Source: Oligella sp050920755
Lineage (GTDB): Bacteria; Pseudomonadota; Gammaproteobacteria; Burkholderiales; Burkholderiaceae_B
Length of the DNA: 64,000 nucleotides
Direction: 5' to 3'
Assembly (NCBI RefSeq): GCF_050920755.1
Contig: NZ_CP158480.1
Span: 62,001-126,000 of the forward strand
The position numbers were made by a program, and so were the translations under genes. Every line of letters starts with the position of its first letter. Within the stretch, counting starts at the first letter, position 1. The notes beneath the pieces are model-generated. The model was not told the DNA's origin. It saw only the letters and a program-made list of their open reading frames with translations, and did no database searches. Below are positions 16,536-24,188 of this stretch, piece by piece.

Positions 16536-18299
16536 ATGCTTTATACCTTATTGGCTTTAGCACCTATCGCAGTGGTATTTTTACTGATGGTGGTGTTGAG
16601 ATATCCGGCCAAGTTAGCGATGGGCGTGGCTTATTTAGTCACTGCCTCCTTGGCCTTTTTTGTTTGGAAAACCGACGGCGCGGTGATTGGAGCGGCGACC
16701 GTTAACGGTATTATTACGGCGATTACGGTGCTGTTTATTGTGTTCGGCGCCATTTTATTGCTGAATACGTTAAAAGTCAGTGGTGCCTTAGTCGCCATTA
16801 GACAGGCCTTTATGGGGATTTCTCCGGATCGTCGCGTGCAGGTCATTATCGTGGCTTGGTTATTCGGCTCTCTGATTGAGGGCTCTTCCGGTTGGGGTAC
16901 ACCGTCGGCGGTGGTTGCGCCATTGTTGTTGGCATTAGGTTTTCCGGCGATGGCATCGGTGATGTCGGTATTGGTGATTCAATCGACGCCGGTATCATAT
17001 GGTGCGGTGGGTACACCGATGCTGGTCGGTGTGTTATCCGGTATTGATAATAAAGCTGATGTGGCTGCTGTTATCGCACCGATGCAACCGCTTGAGTATT
17101 TACAGCATATTGTGCAAAATGTGGCGCTAATCCATGGCTTGGTCGGTGTGGCGATTCCTCTGATTTTATGCGGTTTATTGACTCGCTTCTTCGGTGCTAA
17201 TCGCTCTTTTGTAGAAGGTCTTAAAGCGTGGAAATTTGCGATTTTCGCGGGCGTGGTATTTACGGTACCGTATTACTTTATTGCCGCCTTTTTCGGTCCG
17301 GAGTTTCCGTCTTTATTAGCGGCCTTAATCGGTTTAATCATTGCCGTGACCGTGGCTAAAAAGGGTTGGTTATTACCTAAAGAGACCTTTGATTTTCCGC
17401 CGCGTGAGCAATGGGAAAGTTCATGGTTAGGTAGTTTATCGCTCGATCAAAATCAAAGCGGTAGTAGTTTCTCGGTATGGCGTGCTTTTACACCTTATGT
17501 GATTGTGGTTGCTTTGTTAGTGTTGACACGTACCGTGCCAAGTGTTAAGGCCTTTTTAGTGTCGCCGGAGTTAACCTTAAAGTTCAGCAATCTGTTTGGT
17601 ACTTCAATTTCCAGCTCAGCGCAGTTCTTTTATTCACCGGGCTCAATTCTGTTGTTAGCTTCACTGGCGTGTATTGCGATTTTCGGCATGAGTTTACGTC
17701 AATATGCGCACGGGGTTAAAGAATCCATGATGACTATGGTTAGTGCGGCGCCGGCTTTATTGTTAGCCGTACCGATGGTGCAGGTATTTATTAATTCCGC
17801 CTCTGCCGACGGTTCAATCCTCAGTATGCCTTTATTATTGGCGCATGGTGCAGCTGCCGTAGCCGGTGATGCATGGCCGATTTTCTCACCATGGGTCGGT
17901 GCGTTGGGTGCTTTTGCAGCGGGTTCAAATACCATTAGTAATATGATGTTTGCCTACTTCCAGTTTTCTACCGCTCAAGAGATTGGCTTAAATCTGAACC
18001 AATCCGCCATTGTGGTGGCTCAACAAGCGGTGGGCGGTGCTGCCGGTAATATGGTGTGTGTACACAACGTAGTGGCTGCCGGTGCCGTGGTAGGTATGCT
18101 GAACCGTGAGGGTGAAATTATTCGTAAAACCCTCGTGCCATTGTGCTACTACGTGGTTCAGGCAGGTTTAATCGGATTATGGCTGATTTCTGCCAATGGG
18201 GTCTGGGGTGTGGCCGCAATCCTATGGCTAGCGGCGTTCTTATTGACGCTGTCATTCAGCAAAGGTAAAGCGGTGGTGGCTATGCCGGTTAAAGCTTAA
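16536..18299 (+). CDS. lctP: L-lactate permease, LctP family
   Basis: This 587-residue inner-membrane lactate:H+ symporter has about 12-14 hydrophobic helices. The family signature FGSLIEGSSGWGTPSAVVAPLLLALGF-type region lies at about residues 110-135. VIQSTPVSYGAVGTPMLVG and a C-terminal HNVVAAGAVVGMLNREGEI segment are also characteristic. An AGGAGGAG ribosome site precedes the ATG. It is divergent from lldD, and the two form a complete uptake-and-oxidation module for L-lactate. A strong terminator follows. Confidence 0.96.
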   Translation: MLYTLLALAPIAVVFLLMVVLRYPAKLAMGVAYLVTASLAFFVWKTDGAVIGAATVNGIITAITVLFIVFGAILLLNTLKVSGALVAIRQAFMGISPDRRVQVIIVAWLFGSLIEGSSGWGTPSAVVAPLLLALGFPAMASVMSVLVIQSTPVSYGAVGTPMLVGVLSGIDNKADVAAVIAPMQPLEYLQHIVQNVALIHGLVGVAIPLILCGLLTRFFGANRSFVEGLKAWKFAIFAGVVFTVPYYFIAAFFGPEFPSLLAALIGLIIAVTVAKKGWLLPKETFDFPPREQWESSWLGSLSLDQNQSGSSFSVWRAFTPYVIVVALLVLTRTVPSVKAFLVSPELTLKFSNLFGTSISSSAQFFYSPGSILLLASLACIAIFGMSLRQYAHGVKESMMTMVSAAPALLLAVPMVQVFINSASADGSILSMPLLLAHGAAAVAGDAWPIFSPWVGALGAFAAGSNTISNMMFAYFQFSTAQEIGLNLNQSAIVVAQQAVGGAAGNMVCVHNVVAAGAVVGMLNREGEIIRKTLVPLCYYVVQAGLIGLWLISANGVWGVAAILWLAAFLLTLSFSKGKAVVAMPVKA

Positions 18300-18327
18300 T
18301 AAGCGTTAAGTAATAAGTAGTTAAAAA

Positions 18328-18347
18328 GGGGCGTAAGCCCCTTTTTT
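18328..18347 (+). terminator. Intrinsic terminator of lctP
   Basis: GGGGC-GTAA-GCCCC is followed directly by six T residues, 29 bp after the lctP stop. The sequence immediately after it begins the probable group II intron remnant. Confidence 0.92.
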
Positions 18348-18349
18348 GG

Positions 18350-18990
18350 TTTGCCCAGCGAGGTTAGCAAACCCGGCAGGTTGCAAGATATCTGTATCAC
18401 CCTGACTAAGGGGAAGATAATCCGAATGGCAAGGGCGCTGCGGGCTAACGGCAGGGTCTGAAGGAAACCATAGGAAGTAAGATGTACATAGCGCAAGCGA
18501 ACCTGATACGGCAGGTTGGAGGGGTAAGCGTGCCAAATAGCGCAAAGCCCAATACTTGGTCAGCTCTAACATGTGATTGAGGATGGCATATCTTATAGGG
18601 AGTTAACGCAGTAACCGGGGAAGCCCGGCACTGTACCCACGTAGTGGGTGCACTAACTCAAGGTGAAAGCCAAGGTTAGTGTAAGTGTGAGGTGGCAGAT
18701 GAGTCCGTAGTAGTGAGTAAGATTTAGCCGATGAAGCTCGGTAACGAGTCGGAGGATAAAACTAAATCGACTGTCAACGGGGTTTGACAGAATGAATCAT
18801 CGTCAAAAGCGTGATTTGTTGCGAAGGGATGAAGTACATTATAAGCGTACGTTTGATGACGTGTTGCATGAGAGGATACACAAACCGATTAGCTAACGGG
18901 GTCTTCCTAATTTGGCGAGCTGTGACAGGTGAGCTGAGTAGTGAAACTGTATACGGGAGTACTTGGAGCATTGCGATAGTAGATTGCCTT
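18350..18990 (+). mobile_element. Probable degenerate group II intron (IIC-like insertion site), ORF lost
   Basis: About 640 bases with no real gene show RNA-like organisation. They are purine-rich and contain many short complementary arms (AACCTG-ATACG-GCAGGTT, CCGGGGAAGCCCGG, ACCCACGTAGTGGGT). Phrases resembling the region upstream of intron-encoded reverse transcriptase genes include GATGAGTCCGTAGTAGTGAG and CGGAGGATAAAACT. The stretch begins right after a terminator T-run, the preferred target of group IIC introns. Only a 34-codon open stretch (ATG at about 18792, MNHRQKRDLLRRDEVHYK...) occupies the expected ORF position. I could not identify a convincing domain V, so the call is provisional. 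Confidence 0.42.
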
Positions 18991-19068
18991 TGTAGCCATC
19001 CCCTAAATTAATACAGCCAAATGTGGAATATTCCTTTAAAATTAACTTTAAATTAAGGAGTATTTACC

Positions 19069-19212
19069 ATGAGTAAGCGTAAGACTGAAGCGCAAATTAT
19101 TTCAATTTTAAAGCGAGCTGAGGCAGGCATTCCTGTTGCCCAGCTTTGCCGTGAAGAAGGGATTGGTGTTTCAACATTTTATAAGTGGCGGTCAAAGTAT
19201 TGTAGTACTTAG
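19069..19212 (+). pseudogene. IS3-family orfA fragment
   Basis: The 47-codon ORF after AAGGAG reads MSKRKTEAQIISILKRAEAG, then IPVAQLCREEGIGVSTFYKW. This is the helix-turn-helix N-terminus of an IS3-family (IS407-like) OrfA. A complete OrfA is near 88 residues, with a leucine zipper after KYGG. Here the frame diverges after SKY into CST and stops. No orfB follows. It is a truncated insertion-sequence end at the left border of the siderophore island. Confidence 0.85.
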
Positions 19213-19214
19213 TA

Positions 19215-19382
19215 ATGAATCGCAGAATTACCTCTAAGCAGGCCGCGGAGCTTACGGGCCGAAGTGTCAGGACAGCGAGAAAAGTTTTGAGAAACTTAGA
19301 GAATATGATGTTAATTGCATGGTACGGAAATAGCAAACATGATCCCACCCAGTATTATGAGTTAGCGATACCGATGGAGTAA
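19215..19382 (+). pseudogene. Winged-helix fragment, probable C-terminus of an AlbA_2/Schlafen-type ATP-binding regulator
   Basis: This is a 55-codon stretch starting two bases after the IS3 fragment: MNRRITSKQAAELTGRSVRT, then ARKVLRNLENMMLI and NSKHDPTQYYELAIP. It is a helix-turn-helix followed by a wing. The pattern is that of the last domain of large AlbA_2-domain ATP-binding proteins, whose upstream part is missing. It is therefore read as a remnant, although a free-standing small regulator cannot be excluded. Confidence 0.55.
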
Positions 19383-19527
19383 CTCCCTAGTAGATTCAGA
19401 GTAAGTTCAGTAAGGAGCCTGAGCCTGTAAGGTATTTTGTGCAACTTGGTTTTTAAGGCTCAACAAACTCAATCAAAATCCGTTTTTTTAAAATTGCTAT
19501 CGCTCAGGATGACATAAAGGTCTCAGA

Positions 19528-20307
19528 ATGTATTTATTTTATTTGGCATATGACTATGATAAGTTAGTCCCAAACGGAAATATAGGATTGATGCTCTGTC
19601 AGCATTGCCTTTCGGCAGAAGAGAAACTACACATAAGCACCTATAAACACATGAAAACAGCGCTTCAACAGACCTTAAGTTTTGGTTTAAGACGTTTGGT
19701 GTTGGCATTGCTTTTGCAAGAGGATTGCTATAGCAACCGTCTAGGTATAGAAAGCTTAACGGAACAGAATATTAAGATAGACCGAGCAACACTAGGTTTG
19801 GCAGCTAGTTTAAGTTTAAAGTATGCTCGTCGCGGTAAGCCTTATCTGGACCCCTTGAGTGCTTTGCCTAAGCCACAAGCTTCTTTATTCTTTTCAGTCA
19901 GCCATTGCGATGATTTTATCTGTATCTTAATAGCAAATGATCAGGAGTATTTAGGGGTAGATGCTGAAGCTTTTAAAATAGTTAACTATCAGACCATGCT
20001 GGCTGTGATGCATCCATGCGAACAGCAAAAGATTCAAAACGCATGCGATTTTTTATTTTATTGGACACGTAAAGAGGCGTATTTAAAGGCCTTAGGAACA
20101 GGTCTTATTGATGAGCTAGCACAAATCAATACCGTTGGTTCGCAGGTCATTGATGAGCGAACTACCGCTAAGCGAAAACTCGATGCTGTCGATAAACCGC
20201 TCTATTGCCATGAGGTGGATTTGCATCCAAAGTTATTAATTCATGTTTGCCATAATAATCCAAAGCAACAGCTACAATTGGTCAATTTGCACCAACTATT
20301 TGCTTAA
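19528..20307 (+). CDS. Sfp-type 4'-phosphopantetheinyl transferase
   Basis: This 259-residue enzyme transfers phosphopantetheine from CoA to the serine of carrier domains. Motifs are RRGKPYL at 101-107, FFSVSHCDDF at 121-130, GVDAE at 143-147 (metal ligands Asp145 and Glu147) and YWTRKEAYLKALGTGL at 178-193 (Lys182, Glu183). This is the Sfp/EntD class serving secondary metabolism. Its targets are presumably the two aryl carrier-like proteins and the two PCPs of the cluster. It is the first intact gene of the island, preceded by AAAGG, and converges on the MFS gene. Confidence 0.93.
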   Translation: MYLFYLAYDYDKLVPNGNIGLMLCQHCLSAEEKLHISTYKHMKTALQQTLSFGLRRLVLALLLQEDCYSNRLGIESLTEQNIKIDRATLGLAASLSLKYARRGKPYLDPLSALPKPQASLFFSVSHCDDFICILIANDQEYLGVDAEAFKIVNYQTMLAVMHPCEQQKIQNACDFLFYWTRKEAYLKALGTGLIDELAQINTVGSQVIDERTTAKRKLDAVDKPLYCHEVDLHPKLLIHVCHNNPKQQLQLVNLHQLFA

Positions 20308-20337
20308 TGGTGTGGTTTAAACTATTTGTCGGATTTC

Positions 20338-21708
20338 TTATTCTTTGACCAAGTGTTGTTCCGGGTTGCTTTGATGATTTGTTTGTTTGGCTATTGAGCG
20401 ACTCACGACAAATAAGGCACAAGCGCAGGCAAGACCAATGGTGGCTAAATACACAAATAGTCTCATCGGGTGTTCCGATGAAACCATATAAATCCCGATA
20501 TAAGAACCCACAATAGAGCCTAGACGACCTATTGCCATTGCCCAACTAACGCCAGTAGCACGCATTCTGGTGTCGTAAACGGTGGCAGCGACTAGATTTA
20601 AACCGTTTTGTGCGCCTGCGATAGTAAAGCCAATTAAAAATACGATCAGTATCAATGCGGTATGCCAAGCGGTCAACGAGGGAAAGAAAAGGAGCAAAAA
20701 ACCAGCAGCAAAATAAGCACTAGCTAATCTTAAAAAAGGCTTGCCCTGCTTATCGATCCAACGTGCTAAAACAAAGGCACCGACAGTGCCACCTATTGGT
20801 AACATCATGGTGATAAAGTTGGTTTGAGCAAAAGAATATAGATCGCCTAATAAAATAGGTGTCCAAAAGGTAAGTAAATAAAATAATAGCAACGAGCCAA
20901 AAAATGCGACCCAAAGAGCCAACGTTAACAGTCGATGCTGAGGGCTAAAAAGCATCTTTATAGGTTGCCTAGAAGCGCCATTATGTACTGTGGCTGATGG
21001 CGTGATTTTGTACTTGCCTGTGTATAGTTTGTCTACAATTCCTTGAACGTTATCTAGCTTTGAGGCTTTGTTGTTGCGGACTAAAAACTCCAGTGATTCT
21101 GGCAAGACTCTTGCTACGAGAAATAGAAAAAGTAGTGGTATAGCACCTGTTAAGATAAATAAACCTCGCCAGCCAAGAGAGGAAACCAACAGTGAAGCAA
21201 AAATACCGCCAAAGGCAATGCCAAGCGTAAAGCCGCACCATGCTAGAGTCGATAAAATCATACGGTGGCGTAAGGGCATGTATTCGGTACATAGCGAGAG
21301 GCTAATTGGCATGGCACCGCCAAGTCCTAAGCCTGTTAAAAAGCGGCAGATGACGAGAAGATAAAAATTTGGCGCAAAACCGCAAGCAATGGTAAAGATG
21401 GCAAACAGTATAGACGATAGGATCAGAATATTTTTTCTGCCATAACGGTCAGCTAATGGACCAAATAGTAAGCTCCCTATCATCAGACCTAAGACACCTG
21501 AAGAAAATAAGTAAGGCAGTTGTGTTGTCTCTAAACCCAAATCCGTTCGAATCAGAGGGGCAAGGTACGCAATAATTGCAATATCAAGACCATCAAGTAA
21601 AACTAACGCGAAACAAGTAAAAACAATTTGCCACTGGTATTTGGTAAGAACTTCAGTGTTGATTAGTTGCTGCAAATTCTTAACGGAACATTCGATAGAA
21701 CGGGACAT
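20338..21708 (-). CDS. MFS transporter, aromatic acid:H+ symporter-like
   Basis: The 456-residue protein has 12 predicted helices. The first-helix motif LLDGLDIAIIAYLAP resembles the DGxD motif of the AAHS family (PcaK/BenK type). The loop 2-3 motif GPLADRYGRKNILI and LTGLGLGGAMPISLSLCTEYMP are also typical. AAHS proteins import benzoate-like acids. I choose the ATG at 21708, which has TTGAGG nine bases upstream; TTG 21723 is an alternative that overlaps the thioesterase stop. Its place in a siderophore cluster without dihydroxybenzoate biosynthesis suggests import of the aryl precursor. Siderophore export is the alternative. Confidence 0.85.
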   Translation of the reverse strand: MSRSIECSVKNLQQLINTEVLTKYQWQIVFTCFALVLLDGLDIAIIAYLAPLIRTDLGLETTQLPYLFSSGVLGLMIGSLLFGPLADRYGRKNILILSSILFAIFTIACGFAPNFYLLVICRFLTGLGLGGAMPISLSLCTEYMPLRHRMILSTLAWCGFTLGIAFGGIFASLLVSSLGWRGLFILTGAIPLLFLFLVARVLPESLEFLVRNNKASKLDNVQGIVDKLYTGKYKITPSATVHNGASRQPIKMLFSPQHRLLTLALWVAFFGSLLLFYLLTFWTPILLGDLYSFAQTNFITMMLPIGGTVGAFVLARWIDKQGKPFLRLASAYFAAGFLLLFFPSLTAWHTALILIVFLIGFTIAGAQNGLNLVAATVYDTRMRATGVSWAMAIGRLGSIVGSYIGIYMVSSEHPMRLFVYLATIGLACACALFVVSRSIAKQTNHQSNPEQHLVKE

Positions 21709-21719
21709 AACAAGTAACC

Positions 21720-22463
21720 TCAATCGGTGTAATTAGGGCGCTGGAGATGAGTAAGGATACTTTTCAGCATGGCGCTAATGTTTTTTGTGCTGCTTAAATA
21801 AAAGTGACCGCCCTCAAAAAACTCAACGCCACGCCATTGATTGGTTAAATGACGCCACTCATTAAGTGTTTCGAGCGTCACATTTCTGTCCTCAGCTCCT
21901 GAAAAGACGAGTAAAGGAGTAGTTGTTATGGTCATTTCAGAATGAAGCCTTAATAAGGCATTATTGAGCAAAATATCATTTTTGATAATGGGAAAAAAGA
22001 AATCTAAGGCTTCTTGATTTGTCAGCAAAGCAGCGGGTATGCCTTCATATCGTTGAAGAAAGTTGAGGAGCGCATTTTGATCATCTAATTCATGTTGTGT
22101 CGCCCGTGTCTTGGATCGATAACCGCGTCCACTGATTACCATTAAAGCAATGTGTTGAGAAGTAGACTCCTTCTGTATCTTTTGAGCAACAAAAGGTAAT
22201 AAGCCTGCACCTAGGCTATGACCAAACAAAACAATATCTTTCGTTTGGTCATGAGTTGCCAAAATAGTATCTGCAATATCATTTATTAAGTTACCGGGGT
22301 GTTGGATCAATGCCTCAGTGATGCGTGAGCCATGACCTGGATAATCAATTGCTTTAATACGAAAATGAGTGGGTGCTAAGTTTTGCCACGGATGATACAT
22401 GGAAGCACTACTACCTGCTGAGGGTAAACAGTACAGCGTATAAATTTCATTATCTTGTTTCAT
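21720..22463 (-). CDS. Type II thioesterase
   Basis: This 247-residue alpha/beta hydrolase of the GrsT/RifR type removes misprimed acyl groups from carrier domains of assembly lines. The catalytic triad is visible: Ser83 in FGHSLGAG, Asp192 in SGAEDRNV and His220 in EGGHFYL. The N-terminal LYCLPSAGSSASMYHPW is typical of type II thioesterases. It is transcribed away from the ligase gene across a Fur-box-like site and lies directly upstream of the MFS gene. The NRPS lacks its own thioesterase domain, so this protein is for editing rather than the obvious chain-release enzyme. Confidence 0.93.
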   Translation of the reverse strand: MKQDNEIYTLYCLPSAGSSASMYHPWQNLAPTHFRIKAIDYPGHGSRITEALIQHPGNLINDIADTILATHDQTKDIVLFGHSLGAGLLPFVAQKIQKESTSQHIALMVISGRGYRSKTRATQHELDDQNALLNFLQRYEGIPAALLTNQEALDFFFPIIKNDILLNNALLRLHSEMTITTTPLLVFSGAEDRNVTLETLNEWRHLTNQWRGVEFFEGGHFYLSSTKNISAMLKSILTHLQRPNYTD

Positions 22464-22517
22464 TTATTTGCAAAATTAAAACGAAATGATACTATATGTT
22501 CTGATTAGAATCATAAC

Positions 22518-22536
22518 GATATTAATTATCATTCGC
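22518..22536. promoter_or_regulatory. Fur-box-like site between thioesterase and ligase genes
   Basis: GATATTAATTATCATTCGC matches 14 of 19 positions of the classical Fur box (GATAATGATAATCATTATC). It lies midway between two divergent siderophore transcripts, where iron-dependent repression of both would be expected. Confidence 0.65.
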
Positions 22537-22603
22537 AAATAATGAATTTTCTATCGTTGGTTTTCCTTGCGTTAACCGACTGTTAAATTAAAAGGTGCAG
22601 GAC

Positions 22604-24178
22604 ATGGAATTTACACTATTTCCTCAGGAACGCGCTGAGACTTATATTGCCAATGGTTTATGGCAAGGGGAGTCGCTGTTTGAGTTCTTTGAACGTTCTT
22701 GCCAAAAATTTGCCACCAATACGGCTCTCGTGCTTGGTGAGGATGAAGTCAGCTATGAGGCGTTCTATTTTAAAGCGCTTGCTTGGGGCGAGTGGTTGCA
22801 TGAGCAGGGCGTGCATAAGGATGATCTAGTGGTGTTGCAGTCAGCTAACGTCCTAGAGTTTTTTTATGTTTTATTCGGTTTATATTATCTTGGTGCGCTT
22901 CCTATCTTTTGCTTAGATGGTCATCGCTCCTATGAAATTGGTCATATTGCTAAATTTAGTCAAGCTAGAGTGTATTTGCGATTGTGCAAGCATGAGAGCG
23001 ATAGCACCGCTGAGCAAATCATTCATCATTTTTCAGGTGACTTGCCTCATTTAGAAATTATTAAAACAGTTTTTCAAGGGGAGCTACCTCAATGTGATGG
23101 GGATCGGTCCAAGTTAAAAGAGAAAACACATTATCAGCCAGTGGATAGTCGTGCGGTGGCTTTTTTGCAGCTTTCAGGTGGTACGACAGGTTTGCCAAAG
23201 TTAATTCCTCGGACGCATGATGATTATTTGTATTCAGTTAGAGAGAGCGCGGTAGTTGCAAATTTGCAGCAGGATACGAAACATTTATTAGTGCTTCCTG
23301 TGTCTCATAATTTCCCGATGAGTTCGCCAGGTTTTTTGGGGGTTATTTATGCGGGTGCGACCTTAGTTATTGCTGATAATAGCTCGCCCACAGAGTGTTT
23401 TGGGCTTATTGAACGACACAAAATTACGCAAACTTCATTAGTGCCTTCTTTGGTCGTGGCTTGGCTAAATTCAGCAATGATAGACAAATTCGATTTAAGT
23501 AGTTTGGAAGTTGTTCAGGTTGGCGGGGCTAAGTTTTCTTCGGAGTTAGCAGCTCGCTTGCTGGATACATTGGATCTAACGCTACAGCAAGTTTATGGGA
23601 TGGCTGAGGGTCTAGTGAATTACACTCGCTTAGACGACAACCGTGAAGTTCAGATAAATACACAAGGAAAGCGCCTTTCTGATTTTGATGAAATACAGAT
23701 ACTTGATTTAGAGGGTAAGGTGCTAGGTGTCGGTGAAGTTGGTGTAATTACAACACGAGGTCCTTACACAATTAATGCTTATTTTGCGCCAGATGAAGTC
23801 AATAAGCGCAGCTTCACTGAGGATGGTTTTTATATCACGGGAGACTTAGGTTATCTTGATGAAAACAATAATATTACCGTCACAGGACGATTGAAAGAAG
23901 TCATTAACCGAGCTGGTGAAAAGATTATGCCTGGCGAAATTGAGGAGTTACTTTATGCTCATCCAGATGTTAAGGATGTGTTGGTGACAGGGGTGCCTGA
24001 TGAGTTGCTGGGGGAAAAAATTTGCGTCCAAATTATTACGGATAAACCTGATAATTTCAATCTGGTGAAAGTAAGAAAGTATCTTACGCAGCAGCATATT
24101 GCACTAAATAAATTGCCGGATGTGGTTAGTGTGGTGGATGAGTTTGATTTTACTTTGATTGGCAAAGTAAGACGGTAG
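22604..24178 (+). CDS. 2,3-dihydroxybenzoate-AMP ligase (EntE/DhbE type)
   Basis: This stand-alone adenylation enzyme of 524 residues from ATG 22604 (GTG 22595 is an alternative) activates an aryl acid and loads it on an aryl carrier. Diagnostic EntE segments are LQLSGGTTGLPKLIPRTH, VYGMAEGLVNYTRLDD and GRLKEVINRAGEKIMPGEIE. The substrate loop reads HNFPMSSPG, with Asn236 and Ser241 equivalent to DhbE Asn235 and Ser240. From memory, salicylate-specific enzymes have Cys at the second position, so 2,3-dihydroxybenzoate is predicted. It is the first gene of the rightward biosynthetic operon, 68 bp after a Fur-box-like site. No entA/B/C homologs are in the window. Confidence 0.93.
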   Translation: MEFTLFPQERAETYIANGLWQGESLFEFFERSCQKFATNTALVLGEDEVSYEAFYFKALAWGEWLHEQGVHKDDLVVLQSANVLEFFYVLFGLYYLGALPIFCLDGHRSYEIGHIAKFSQARVYLRLCKHESDSTAEQIIHHFSGDLPHLEIIKTVFQGELPQCDGDRSKLKEKTHYQPVDSRAVAFLQLSGGTTGLPKLIPRTHDDYLYSVRESAVVANLQQDTKHLLVLPVSHNFPMSSPGFLGVIYAGATLVIADNSSPTECFGLIERHKITQTSLVPSLVVAWLNSAMIDKFDLSSLEVVQVGGAKFSSELAARLLDTLDLTLQQVYGMAEGLVNYTRLDDNREVQINTQGKRLSDFDEIQILDLEGKVLGVGEVGVITTRGPYTINAYFAPDEVNKRSFTEDGFYITGDLGYLDENNNITVTGRLKEVINRAGEKIMPGEIEELLYAHPDVKDVLVTGVPDELLGEKICVQIITDKPDNFNLVKVRKYLTQQHIALNKLPDVVSVVDEFDFTLIGKVRR

Positions 24179-24188
24179 GGCAGTTGTA

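Noticed and set aside
18811..19011. 66-codon ORF in the intron-like region
   Set aside because: It has no ribosome site, no family resemblance and overlaps a different open frame. It is better explained as structured RNA debris.
22941..24178. Salicylate instead of dihydroxybenzoate as the ligase substrate
   Set aside because: The substrate loop has Ser (HNFPMSSPG) where salicylate enzymes, as I recall, have Cys. Kept as a less likely option.
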